In this document: piece after piece, positions 50,891 to 58,856 of the stretch
How the letters are laid out: each line of letters opens with the position of its first letter
Position numbering within the stretch: position 1 is the first letter of the stretch
Assembly (NCBI RefSeq): GCF_001425175.1
Contig: NZ_LMDV01000015.1
Coordinates: forward strand, 1 to 64,000
Source of the DNA: Nocardioides sp. Root1257
Lineage (GTDB): Bacteria > Actinomycetota > Actinomycetes > Propionibacteriales > Nocardioidaceae
Direction of reading: 5' to 3'
Length of the DNA: 64,000 nucleotides
Translations under genes and position numbers: made by a program
Notes under the pieces: generated by a model
The model's input: only the letters and a program-made list of their open reading frames with translations
The model's database searches: none
Told to the model about the DNA's origin: nothing

Positions 50891-51846
50891 GCTGCCTCCA
50901 GCGTCGACATGACGGAGCGGACGTAGTTCTGGGTCTCGGCGTACGGCGGGATGCCGTCGTACCGGAGCACGGCACCCGGCCCGGCGTTGTACGCCGCGAG
51001 CGCGAGCGGGGTGCTGCCGAAGCGGTCGAGCAGGCTGCTGAGCAGGCGCGCAGCGCCGTCGACGGCCTGGGCGGGGTCGAAGGCGTTGGTGACGCCGAGG
51101 CCCTGGGCGGTGCCCGGCATCAGCTGCATCAGGCCCTGCGCGCCGGCGGAGCTGGTGGCGCGCGGGTTGTAGCCGGACTCCTGCTTCGCCACCGCGGAGA
51201 GCAGGTCGGCGCCGACGCCGTACTTCGCCGCGGCGCTCTCGAAGAGCGAGGCGTACGGCGTGCCCGCGGCGACGCGACCGGACGTGCCGACCCCGCCGAC
51301 GCCGCCGACACCGACGGAGCCGGCCGAGGCCGTCCCGGCGTCGGGGACGACGCGCCGGATGGCGGTGGGGGTCTCGTAGATCGGGCCGAGGCGCACGTCC
51401 AGGCCGGGGCGGGGCGCCTCGATCATCTGGTTCTCGCCGACGTAGATCGCGACGTGGTGCACGGGGGACCCGAAGGCGAGGATGTCGCCGGGCTGGGCGT
51501 CGGCGAGGGACGCGACGGGGCGGCCCGCCTCGGCCTGCTGGTAGGAGACGCGCGGCAGGTCGTAGCCCAGGTCGGAGTAGACCTTCTGCACGAGTCCCGA
51601 GCAGTCGAGCCCCTTGTCGGGGTCGGTGCCGCCCCACACGTAGGGGACGCCGAGGTACTTGCGGGCGTCCTCGACGACGGCGTCGCCCTTCGCCGTACCC
51701 GTGGAGGTGGTGGTGGACGTCGACGTCGCGGTGGCGTCGCTCAGCGCACCGGAGAACGCCGTCGAGCTGGTGCTGCTCGCCGGCTTCAGCAGCGCGATCT
51801 GGGCCTGGATCTGGGAGATCCGGCTCGTGACGTCGGAGACGCTCAT
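50887..51846 (-). CDS. NlpC/P60 peptidase-lysozyme-like transglycosylase fusion at the FlgJ position
   Basis: 319 aa from the ATG at 51846 (4-bp overlap with fliJ). Residues about 1-50 form a helical N-terminus with a Thr/Ser linker. About 55-165 are an NlpC/P60 domain (YVWGGTDPDKGLDCSGLVQKVY with the catalytic Cys; PVHHVAIYVGENQMIEAP with the His). About 200-310 are an SLT/lysozyme domain (LLSAVAKQESGYNPRATSSAGAQGLMQLMPGTAQGLGV with the catalytic Glu). It lacks a visible signal peptide, so it is probably exported by the flagellar apparatus or acts like FlgJ in opening the peptidoglycan for the rod. Confidence 0.85.
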   Translation of the reverse strand: MSVSDVTSRISQIQAQIALLKPASSTSSTAFSGALSDATATSTSTTTSTGTAKGDAVVEDARKYLGVPYVWGGTDPDKGLDCSGLVQKVYSDLGYDLPRVSYQQAEAGRPVASLADAQPGDILAFGSPVHHVAIYVGENQMIEAPRPGLDVRLGPIYETPTAIRRVVPDAGTASAGSVGVGGVGGVGTSGRVAAGTPYASLFESAAAKYGVGADLLSAVAKQESGYNPRATSSAGAQGLMQLMPGTAQGLGVTNAFDPAQAVDGAARLLSSLLDRFGSTPLALAAYNAGPGAVLRYDGIPPYAETQNYVRSVMSTLEAA

Positions 51847-52298
51847 CGCACACCTCCGCCCGCAACGGTGACGTCGGTACGCCGGCGCCACATCTCCTGG
51901 GCGACCTCGTCGAGCTCGCGGGTCTCCCGGCGGGCGCGCTCGGCGCGGACGGCGGCGGCCCGTCGCTCGACCAGCGACTCGACGGCGGCCAGTCGGCTGC
52001 GGTCGGCGAGCCAGCGGTCCCGGGCGGCGGCGGTCACGTCGCGCGACGTCTCGAGGGTGGTGCGCCCGTGGGCCAGCGCGGTGCGGATCATCTCGACCGT
52101 GTGCTGGCGGCCGTGGAAGGCGGTCAGGTCGAAGGTGGCCGGCATCGGCAGATTCGCCAGCAGCTGCTCGAGGTCGGCGACCTTGACGGCCGCCTCGCGC
52201 TCCTCCTGGAGCGCCGTGGCGAGGCCGATGCGGCTGTCCCGCTCGCGCACGCTGCGTAGCCGCACCAGGCCGCCGAGGTTCCCCTGCCGGCGACTCAT
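51843..52298 (-). CDS. fliJ: Flagellar export chaperone FliJ
   Basis: 151 aa, almost entirely helical coiled coil (LVRLRSVRERDSRIGLATALQEEREAAVKVADLEQLL ... RRETRELDEVAQEMWRRR), the FliJ architecture of two antiparallel helices that inserts into the FliI hexamer. It overlaps fliI by 4 bp. Identification rests on fold character and position because the family is poorly conserved. Confidence 0.85.
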   Translation of the reverse strand: MSRRQGNLGGLVRLRSVRERDSRIGLATALQEEREAAVKVADLEQLLANLPMPATFDLTAFHGRQHTVEMIRTALAHGRTTLETSRDVTAAARDRWLADRSRLAAVESLVERRAAAVRAERARRETRELDEVAQEMWRRRTDVTVAGGGVR

Positions 52299-53599
52299 GT
52301 GGTCACCAGCTGGTGGAGGGCGGCCCAGGTGTCGGCCGCGGGGGTGGCGTCGTCCATGTCCTGGCGCAGGAAGGCCTCGATCGCGGGCATCAGCGCCAGC
52401 GCGAGGTCGGCGTCGGGGTCGCTGCCCGGCGCGTAGGCGCCGATCTCGACGAGCTCCTTGACGTTGCGGTGCGCGGCGAGCAGCCGGCGCAGCCGCTGGG
52501 CGTCCTGCTTGCCGGTCGGCGAGACGATCGCGGAGACGCGCGAGATCGACTCGAGCACGTCGATGCTGGGGAAGTGGCCCGACGTCGCGAGCTCGCGGGT
52601 CAGCACGATGTGGCCGTCGAGGATGGACCGCGCGGCGTCGCCGATCGGGTCCTGCATGTCGTCGCCCTCGACGAGGACGGTGTAGAGACCGGTGATGCTG
52701 CCCGACGGCGACGTGCCCGCGCGCTCGAGCAGCTGCGGCAGCATCGCGAAGACGCTGGGCGGGAAGCCACGGGTGGCGGGCGGCTCGCCGGCCGAGAGAC
52801 CGATCTCGCGCTGGGCCAGCGCCACGCGGGTGAGGCTGTCCATCATCAGGACGACGTCGCGGCCGGCGTCGCGGAACCACTCGGCGATCCGGGTGGCGAC
52901 GAACGCCGCCCGTAGCCGCACCACGGGCGGCTCGTCCGAGGTCGCCACGACCACGATCGAGCGGGCCAGGCCCTCGGGGCCGAGGTCGTTCTCCAGGAAC
53001 TCGCGGACCTCGCGGCCACGCTCGCCGATGAGAGCGATCACGGAGATCTCGGCGTCGGTCCCGCGGGCGATCATCGAGAGCAGGCTGGACTTGCCGACAC
53101 CGGAGCCGGCCATGATGCCGAGGCGCTGGCCGCGGCCGCAGGCCGTCAGCGAGTCCATGGCCCGGACGCCGAGGCTCAGCTGCTGGTCGATGCGCGGTCG
53201 CAGCAGGGCGTTGGGGGTCTCGTTGTTGACGACGACCTGGGGCAGGTGACCGAGCGACGGCCCGCCGTCGATCGGCCGGCCGAGGCCGTCGAGCACGCGT
53301 CCGCGCAGCTGCTCGCCGACGGCGATGCGCAGGCCGAGCCCGCTGGCCTCGACGTGGTCGCCCACGCGCAGGCCGGTGGTCTCGGCGAGAGGCAGGCAGG
53401 TGAGGACGCCGTACTCGCTCGCGACGACCTCGACCGGCACCGGGCCGGCTGCGCCGCGGACCTCGAGGAGGTCGCCGAGCGCCGCGGAGACACCGGACAC
53501 GGTGACCCGCAGGCCGAGGAGGCCGGAGACCCGGCCGAGGCGCTGGGGTACGACGGCGGCGCGCGCCGCGGACAGGTGGTCGACGGTCAACGTCGTCAT
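52295..53599 (-). CDS. fliI: Flagellum-specific ATPase FliI
   Basis: 434 aa. Walker A GIMAGSGVGKSSLLSMIARG near residue 165, Walker B DVVLMMDSLTRVALAQREIGLS, then PATRGFPPSVFAMLPQLLERAG and EGDDMQDPIGDAARSILDGHIVLTREL are standard FliI/F1-type blocks. The hexamer unfolds and delivers substrates to FlhA. It overlaps fliH and fliJ by 4 bp each. Confidence 0.97.
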   Translation of the reverse strand: MTTLTVDHLSAARAAVVPQRLGRVSGLLGLRVTVSGVSAALGDLLEVRGAAGPVPVEVVASEYGVLTCLPLAETTGLRVGDHVEASGLGLRIAVGEQLRGRVLDGLGRPIDGGPSLGHLPQVVVNNETPNALLRPRIDQQLSLGVRAMDSLTACGRGQRLGIMAGSGVGKSSLLSMIARGTDAEISVIALIGERGREVREFLENDLGPEGLARSIVVVATSDEPPVVRLRAAFVATRIAEWFRDAGRDVVLMMDSLTRVALAQREIGLSAGEPPATRGFPPSVFAMLPQLLERAGTSPSGSITGLYTVLVEGDDMQDPIGDAARSILDGHIVLTRELATSGHFPSIDVLESISRVSAIVSPTGKQDAQRLRRLLAAHRNVKELVEIGAYAPGSDPDADLALALMPAIEAFLRQDMDDATPAADTWAALHQLVTT

Positions 53600-54243
53600 G
53601 ACAGCGCCTCGCGCAGCCGGTCGACCGCCTGGGCGAGGCGCAGGTCGACAGCCGTCGTGCTGGTCTCGACGATCGCGTCGTGGAGGTCGAGGGTCGCGTC
53701 GGCGACGACCTCGACGCCGACCGTGTCGAGCTCGGCGACGGCGATCGACGTGGCGGTCGCCGGGTGCAGGCGCACGGTCGTGGCCGGGTCCTTCGGGAGC
53801 ACGGCGAGCACCCGGGCGACGACTCCGGCGCCGGGGTCCGTGCTGGCCGCGAGCTCGTGGCCGAGCAGGGTCTCGATGACCTCGAACGCGAGGTCGGTGG
53901 CCTGGTCGGCGATCCGGGTGCAGACCTCCTGGGCGGAGGCCGCGACGGCGGCAGCCGCCGCGTGCAGGCCGGCGACGGCCGCGGCGTGCTCGCGGGCCCG
54001 CGCCTGCTCGCGACGCTCGGCGTCGGCGGCGGCCGCGGCCGCCTCCTCGAGTCCGCGCCGGAGCGCCGCCTGCTGGCCCTCGGACCAGCCGACGGCGTAC
54101 CCCTGCGCCTGGGCGGCGGCGCGGGTGCGTTCGGCCAGCCGGCCGAGGACGGCCTCGGTCGCGCCGTCGCCGAGGATGCGCTCGTCGCCGAGCCGGGTCC
54201 AGTGGCCGTGGCGGAGGTCGGGGTAGGAAAGCGCCTCAGACAA
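53596..54243 (-). CDS. fliH: Flagellar assembly protein FliH
   Basis: 215 aa with a TTG start at 54243, overlapping fliG by 8 bp. The Ala/Glu-rich central helix (GLEEAAAAAADAERREQARAREHAA) matches the FliH stalk. The C-terminal domain has ATDLAFEVIETLLGHELAAS and VRLHPATATSIAVAELDTVGVEVVADATL. It regulates the FliI ATPase and anchors it to the C-ring. Confidence 0.88.
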   Translation of the reverse strand: MSEALSYPDLRHGHWTRLGDERILGDGATEAVLGRLAERTRAAAQAQGYAVGWSEGQQAALRRGLEEAAAAAADAERREQARAREHAAAVAGLHAAAAAVAASAQEVCTRIADQATDLAFEVIETLLGHELAASTDPGAGVVARVLAVLPKDPATTVRLHPATATSIAVAELDTVGVEVVADATLDLHDAIVETSTTAVDLRLAQAVDRLREALS

Positions 54244-55246
54244 CGAGCTCCTCCTCGCTGCCGCTGCGGTGGACCATGATCTGGCCCTGCTCCTCGAGCT
54301 GGCGGATCTTGCGGATCACGCCCTGCTGCGCCTCCTCGACCTGGGTCAGGCGGACGGCGCCCAGCAGCTCGACCTCCTCGATGAGGGTCTCGGCCGCACG
54401 GGTGGAGAGGTTGGAGGTGATCTTGGAGCGCACCGACTCGCTGACGCCCTTGAGGGCGAGGGCGAGCTCGGCCTCGTTGACCTGGCGCAGCACGAGCTGC
54501 ACCGAGCGGTCGTCGAGGTGGACGATGTCCTCGAACATGAACATCCGGCTGCGGACCTCGTCGGCGAGCTCGGCGTCGAGGGTCTCGAGGCCCTCGACGA
54601 TGGCGCGCTCGGTGACGCGGTCGGAGCGGTTGATGATGTTGACCAGGGGGTCGACGCCGCCGACCTGGGACAGCTCCGACGGCTGGAGCACCGAGGAGAG
54701 CTTGCGCTCCAGGTTGGCCTCGACCGCCCGGATGATCTCCGGCGTCGTCCGGTCCATGACCGCGATCCGGTGGGCGATCTCGGCCTGGAGGTTGGGCGGC
54801 AGTCCGGCGATGACCATCGACGCCTTGTCGGGCGTCATGTGCGCCAGCACCAGCGCGATGACCTGCGGGTGCTCCTCCGCGATGAAGGTGCGGACCTGGC
54901 TGGGGTCGGCGCGGTGGAGGAACTGGAACGGCATCTTCACCGCGGCCGCCTGGAGGCGGTCCATGATCTCGTTGGCGCGCTCGGAGCCGAGCGACTGCTC
55001 GAGCATGGTGCGCGCGAAGGCGAGGCCGCCGTGCGCGATGTTGGCGCGAGCGGTCGCCATCTCCGTGAACTCGGACAGGACGGCACCGCTCTCGGCGGCG
55101 TCGACGACGTCGAGCCGGGCGATCTCCGCGGAGATCGCCTCCACCTCGCTGTCGGAGAGGTGGCTGAGCACCTCTCCGGCCTTGTCGCGGCCGAGCTGGA
55201 TCAGGATGATGGCGGCCTTGCGGACGCCGAGCGAGGCGAGGTTCAT
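54236..55246 (-). CDS. fliG: Flagellar motor switch protein FliG
   Basis: 336 aa: LGVRKAAIILIQLGRDKAGEVLSHLSDSEVEAIS at the N-terminus (FliF-binding), the EHPQVIALVLAHM armadillo segment near residue 115, and MFMFEDIVHLDDRSVQLVLRQVNEAELALALKGVSESVRSKITSNLSTRAAETLIEEVELLG in the C-terminal torque helix region with the conserved Arg and Asp/Glu charges. It overlaps fliF by one base. Confidence 0.97.
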   Translation of the reverse strand: MNLASLGVRKAAIILIQLGRDKAGEVLSHLSDSEVEAISAEIARLDVVDAAESGAVLSEFTEMATARANIAHGGLAFARTMLEQSLGSERANEIMDRLQAAAVKMPFQFLHRADPSQVRTFIAEEHPQVIALVLAHMTPDKASMVIAGLPPNLQAEIAHRIAVMDRTTPEIIRAVEANLERKLSSVLQPSELSQVGGVDPLVNIINRSDRVTERAIVEGLETLDAELADEVRSRMFMFEDIVHLDDRSVQLVLRQVNEAELALALKGVSESVRSKITSNLSTRAAETLIEEVELLGAVRLTQVEEAQQGVIRKIRQLEEQGQIMVHRSGSEEELVV

Positions 55247-56850
55247 CAGGACCGCTCCACCAGCCAGCCGCGGAGCAGCGTGGCGATCTCGTCGGGCTGA
55301 CGTTCGGCGAGGGCGGCGATCTCACGCTTGAGCTCGTCGTTGGCAGCCTGCTCTGCGGTCTCCAGTGCGGCGACGGCCGGGGCCGGCTCGAGCGCCGCGG
55401 CCGTGGCGGCTCGGGCCGCCGCGTCCTGACGGAGCTGCTCGACCAGGTACTCGGTGCGCTCCTCGCGAGCCTTCTTGCCGCGCCGGGCGCGCAGCCAGGC
55501 GAGCAGCAGCATCGCGAGGACGGCGACGGCGATGCCACCGTTGCGGATCATCGACCAGCGCTGGGCGTCGGCCTTGGCCTTGTTGGCGGCGGCGAGCTCG
55601 GCGGCGGCGGCCGTGTCCGCCGTACGGTCGAACGCGATCGACGAGACGTCGACGGTGTCGCCGCGCGCGGTGTTGATGCCGACGGTCGCGGAGATCAGCT
55701 GCTTGAGGCCGACCGTGTCGACACCGGGGTTGGCGCTCGGGTCGACCACGACGCCGATGTGCAGCGAGCGGACGCTGCCGGGCGCCGCCTCGCGGTGCTC
55801 CTTGGTCGTCTCGACCGCGTTGTCCTTGGTCGCGGACTCCTTGACGTAGCTCGACCCGTTCGACCCGGTGCCCGACACGGTGCCGGTGGAGTCCATCTGG
55901 CCGTCCGGCCCGACGACGCCGGTGCTGCCACCCGCGGTGGCGTCGCCGGTGTAGCTCTCCTTGCTGGTCGACTCGGAGAGCGGCGGCACCTTCTTGTTGG
56001 CGGCGTACGTCGTCGACTCCTGGATCGCCTTGTCGAAGTCGAGGTCGGCGGAGACCTGGACGGTCGAGTTGCCGGGGCCGAGAACGCGGTCCAGCATCGC
56101 CTGGATCTGCGCGGTCTTGCGGTTCTGGTAGTCGGTGACGGCCTGCGACTGGGTGCCCGCCCCGACGCCGCCGGCGGCGCCCTCGGTGGAGAGGACCTTG
56201 CCGGACGAGTCGGCGACGGTGACGTTCGCCGGGTCCAGGCCGTCGATGCTGGAGGCGACCAGGTTGACGATCGCCTGGACCTTCTCGGCGTCCATCGTGG
56301 TGCCGGCGGACGTGTCGAGGAGCACCGAGGCGGTGGTCGGGTCCTGCTCGTCGGAGAACACCTTCTTCTCCGGCATCGCGAGGTGGACGACGGCGGTGTT
56401 CACGCCGTCGACGGCCTCGATGGTCTTGGTGAGCTCGCCCTCCATGGCCCGCTTGAAGTCGGTCTGCTCCTGGAAGTCGGACGTCGTCATGTCCTGGCCG
56501 TCCAGGATCGAGTAGCCGCCGTCCGAGCTGTTGGCGGGCAGGCCCTGGCCCGAGAGCGTGATCCGCGTCGAGTAGACCTTGTCCCGCGGCACCATGATCG
56601 TGCTGCCGCCGTCGGCCAGCTCGTACGGCACCCCTTCGGCAGTGAGCTCGTCGACGACCGCCGAGGCGTCCTCGGCGGCGAGGTTGCTGTAGAGCGGCGC
56701 ATAGTTGGGGGTCGACACCCAGCGGAACACCATGAACGCCGCGAGGAGCAGGGCGGCGGTGCCGACCACGGCGACCATGCGCTGCCCCAGCGTGAGGGAC
56801 ATGAAGGTGGTCCGCAGGCGGGTGAGCGTGCGGGAGAGGTTCTGCTTCAT
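55246..56850 (-). CDS. fliF: Flagellar MS-ring protein FliF
   Basis: 534 aa. Two membrane helices (about 24-44 and 443-462) flank a large extracytoplasmic region with NYAPLYSNLAAEDASAVVDELTAEGVPYELADGGSTIMVPRDKVYSTRITLSGQGLP (ring-building motif), AMEGELTKTIEAVDGVNTAVVHLAMPEKKVFSDEQDPTTASVLLDT, and NVTVADSSGKVLS. The acidic C-terminus binds FliG. The middle 300-365 is a Gly/Ser/Thr-rich insertion. Confidence 0.97.
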   Translation of the reverse strand: MKQNLSRTLTRLRTTFMSLTLGQRMVAVVGTAALLLAAFMVFRWVSTPNYAPLYSNLAAEDASAVVDELTAEGVPYELADGGSTIMVPRDKVYSTRITLSGQGLPANSSDGGYSILDGQDMTTSDFQEQTDFKRAMEGELTKTIEAVDGVNTAVVHLAMPEKKVFSDEQDPTTASVLLDTSAGTTMDAEKVQAIVNLVASSIDGLDPANVTVADSSGKVLSTEGAAGGVGAGTQSQAVTDYQNRKTAQIQAMLDRVLGPGNSTVQVSADLDFDKAIQESTTYAANKKVPPLSESTSKESYTGDATAGGSTGVVGPDGQMDSTGTVSGTGSNGSSYVKESATKDNAVETTKEHREAAPGSVRSLHIGVVVDPSANPGVDTVGLKQLISATVGINTARGDTVDVSSIAFDRTADTAAAAELAAANKAKADAQRWSMIRNGGIAVAVLAMLLLAWLRARRGKKAREERTEYLVEQLRQDAAARAATAAALEPAPAVAALETAEQAANDELKREIAALAERQPDEIATLLRGWLVERS

Positions 56851-57179
56851 CCGATGGGCATCCGCATGATCTCGTTGAACGCCTCGAGCGCACGGTTGCG
56901 CACGGCGACGGTCAGCTGGGCAGTGACCGAGGCCTCGGTTGCGGCGACGGTGTAGTCGTGGATGTCGTTCAGGTCACCGGTGGCGGCCTGGACGGCGAGC
57001 TTGTCCGACTTGTCCTGGACGGACTCGAGGCGGTCCAGGCCGTCGAGCACCATGTCGCCGAACGCACCGCCGGCGGCCTTCGTGCCCGACGTCCCCGACA
57101 GCGTGGTGACGGAGGACGGCGACATCGTTGGCGCGACGTACGGCTGGAAGCCGATCGACTCGATCCCGGAGACACTCAT
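56847..57179 (-). CDS. fliE: Flagellar hook-basal body protein FliE
   Basis: 110 aa: GGAFGDMVLDGLDRLESVQDKSDKLAVQAATGDLNDIHDYTVAATEASVTAQLTVAVRNRALEAFNEIMRMPIG is the full FliE signature. It joins the MS-ring to the rod and is an early export substrate. 4-bp overlaps with flgC and fliF. Confidence 0.96.
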   Translation of the reverse strand: MSVSGIESIGFQPYVAPTMSPSSVTTLSGTSGTKAAGGAFGDMVLDGLDRLESVQDKSDKLAVQAATGDLNDIHDYTVAATEASVTAQLTVAVRNRALEAFNEIMRMPIG

Positions 57180-57568
57180 CGGCGGCCGATCTCGAGGGCG
57201 CTGCGGTAGGTGTCCTGGGCGTCCTTGGTGACCTGCACCGAGGCCTGGAAGCCGCGCTGGGCCATGACCAGGCTCGTCATCTGGGTGGCGAGGTCGTCCT
57301 CGGGGGCGCGGACGTAGCCGTCGGCGTCGGCCATCGGGTTGCCGGGGTCGGACACGAGCCGGCCGTTGGGGTCGCTGAGGGCGAGGCCCGCGACCTCGAC
57401 GCCACCGCCGGCCAGCGCGCGCACGATCGGCGTCTGCGTCTGGAAGGCGGTCTGGCTGGTGGACACGACGGTGTTGACGTTCGCGATGTTGTTCGCGAGC
57501 GAGTCGAGCCAGGTCTGGTGCATGCCCATCGAGGAGCCGGCGATGCTCAGCATGTCGAAGGCGCCCAT
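57176..57568 (-). CDS. flgC: Flagellar basal-body rod protein FlgC
   Basis: 130 aa. N-terminal FDMLSIAGSSMGMHQTWLDSLANNIANVNT and C-terminal EDDLATQMTSLVMAQRGFQASVQVTKDAQDTYRSALEIGR flank a short central domain with VSDPGNPMADADGYVRAP. This is the proximal rod pattern. One-base overlap with flgB. Confidence 0.96.
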   Translation of the reverse strand: MGAFDMLSIAGSSMGMHQTWLDSLANNIANVNTVVSTSQTAFQTQTPIVRALAGGGVEVAGLALSDPNGRLVSDPGNPMADADGYVRAPEDDLATQMTSLVMAQRGFQASVQVTKDAQDTYRSALEIGRR

Positions 57569-57921
57569 CAGGAGGCCGCCACGGTCTTGATGAGGTCGAA
57601 GCGGTCGCTCGTGGCGCGCGTGATCATCTGGTACTGGAACTGCGACTGGACCGCGGCGAGCGTCTCCTTGCGGAGGTCGACGTTGTTGTCGTTGGCGCCC
57701 ACGGGGGTGTCGGTGGCGGTCAGCGTCGGCGCGATCGTGCCGTCGGGGCTACCCGAGGCGATCGCGGAGCGCAGGCTGCTCTCGAAGTCGACACTGCTCG
57801 CGCGGTAGTGCGGGGTGTCGACATTCGCGATGTTGTCAGCGATGACTCGCTGACGCAGGGCGATGCCGTCGAGTGCGGATCCCAGGATCGCGCCGACAGG
57901 ATCGGACAGGTGGAACGACAC
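57568..57921 (-). CDS. flgB: Flagellar basal-body rod protein FlgB
   Basis: 117 aa, GTG start: ALDGIALRQRVIADNIANVDTPHYRASSVDFESSLRSAI is the rod-protein N-motif, followed by NDNNVDLRKETLAAVQSQFQYQMITRATSDRFDLIKTVA. It is the first gene of the long flgB-to-flgE operon, 73 bp downstream of its sigma-28-type promoter. Confidence 0.96.
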   Translation of the reverse strand: MSFHLSDPVGAILGSALDGIALRQRVIADNIANVDTPHYRASSVDFESSLRSAIASGSPDGTIAPTLTATDTPVGANDNNVDLRKETLAAVQSQFQYQMITRATSDRFDLIKTVAAS

Positions 57922-57994
57922 GCCAAGCCTCCGAGGAATGCGAGGTGGGTTGCCGTTCCGTCGGCGGGGTGGAGCGATCCTTGCTCAGGGGAGT

Positions 57995-58022
57995 TGATCG
58001 GCGGGCGCTCGCCCTGCTTGAG
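57995..58022 (-). promoter_or_regulatory. Sigma-28-type promoter for the flgB-flgE operon
   Basis: Minus-strand sense: TTTCCTCA ends at 58019, 16 nt, then GCCGATCA at 58002-57995. Read as TCAA, 15 nt, GCCGATCA, it matches the sigma-28/WhiG consensus TAAA-N15-GCCGATAA with one mismatch in each element. It is the best match among the five copies. Confidence 0.8.
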
Positions 58023-58077
58023 GAAATCTGGAAGAAAAAAGTCCGAAGTTCTCGGCGTGTCTTCCGGAGGCGGAGAT

Positions 58078-58404
58078 TCAGGTCGTGACGTCGAGGTAGA
58101 CCGAGCGACCGGTGGTCCGGGTGGCACGGTCGACGCGGTTCGCGAAGTCGTGCTGACGCCCGATCGTGCCGAGGAGTGCGGTCATCTCGACCCGCACCCG
58201 GTGCTGCCGCTCCCGCAGCGCCACCGCCCGGTCCCGCAGGTCGTGGGGGATGGGCCCCTCGAGCTCGGGCTCGTCCCACGGGTCCGACGCCGGCCGGCTC
58301 GGGTCCAGGAGGCGACGCTCCGCGAGGATGACCTCCAGCTCGAGGCGGTCGAGCGCGGTCGCCCAGTGCAGGTGGTGGCGGTCCTCGTTCATCGCGGTGC
58401 CCAT
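58078..58404 (-). CDS. Small helical protein at the FliT position
   Basis: 108 aa (or 104 from the second Met). Largely helical and charged: ALDRLELEVILAERRLLD near the N-terminus, then RDRAVALRERQHRVRVEMTALLG. It lies 10 bp after fliS, where many genomes encode FliT, the FliD chaperone, and its length fits. There is no sequence motif that proves it. The C-terminus is Arg/Thr-rich and the stop codon lies 55 bp before the flgB promoter. Confidence 0.6.
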   Translation of the reverse strand: MGTAMNEDRHHLHWATALDRLELEVILAERRLLDPSRPASDPWDEPELEGPIPHDLRDRAVALRERQHRVRVEMTALLGTIGRQHDFANRVDRATRTTGRSVYLDVTT

Positions 58405-58414
58405 CCCCGGGTGC

Positions 58415-58801
58415 TCAGGCCGTCTGGGCGAGCAGCGAGCCGGCCGCCTCGCGCCAGGTGTCGCGCAGCGTCTCGACCACGTGCAGGCAGAACTCGGTGA
58501 CCTTCAGGTCCTTGGCCATGTTGGCCTTGACCAGCTCGTGGTGCAGGTAGTCGTACAGCGAGGCCAGGCCGGGTGCCCCGTCCCACGCGTCCACGTCGAG
58601 GCTGGCGTTCAGCTCGAGGACGATCTCCTGCGCGTGCAGCAGCGGCTCGTGGGCCTGGCTGGGCTCGCCCCGACGCAGCGCGTCGGTGGCCCGCTGGACG
58701 TCGAGGACCAGGCGCTCGTACAGCATGACGAGCAGCTGTGACGGCGTCGCGGTCGAGACGGAGGCGGCGAGGTAGGTGTCACGCGGGTTGAGGATCGTCA
58801 T
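58415..58801 (-). CDS. fliS: Flagellin export chaperone FliS
   Basis: 128 aa from the ATG at 58801 with GGAAGG upstream. DTYLAASVSTATPSQLLVMLYERLVLDVQRATDALRRGE and LNASLDVDAWDGAPGLASLYDYLHHELVKANMAKDLKVTEFCLHVVETLRDTWREA are the FliS four-helix-bundle signatures. It binds the FliC C-terminus and prevents premature polymerisation. 55 bp after fliD. Confidence 0.95.
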   Translation of the reverse strand: MTILNPRDTYLAASVSTATPSQLLVMLYERLVLDVQRATDALRRGEPSQAHEPLLHAQEIVLELNASLDVDAWDGAPGLASLYDYLHHELVKANMAKDLKVTEFCLHVVETLRDTWREAAGSLLAQTA

Positions 58802-58856
58802 CGGTTTTCCTTCCGTGGTCACGATGAGGGGTGGTCGAGCGGGGGAGGAGCTGGGA

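Noticed and set aside
51843..55538. 1231-codon open frame spanning fliG to fliJ
   Set aside because: It reads out of frame through fliG, fliH and fliI and only its end is a true gene (fliJ, 51843-52298). The frame is open because of GC codon bias.
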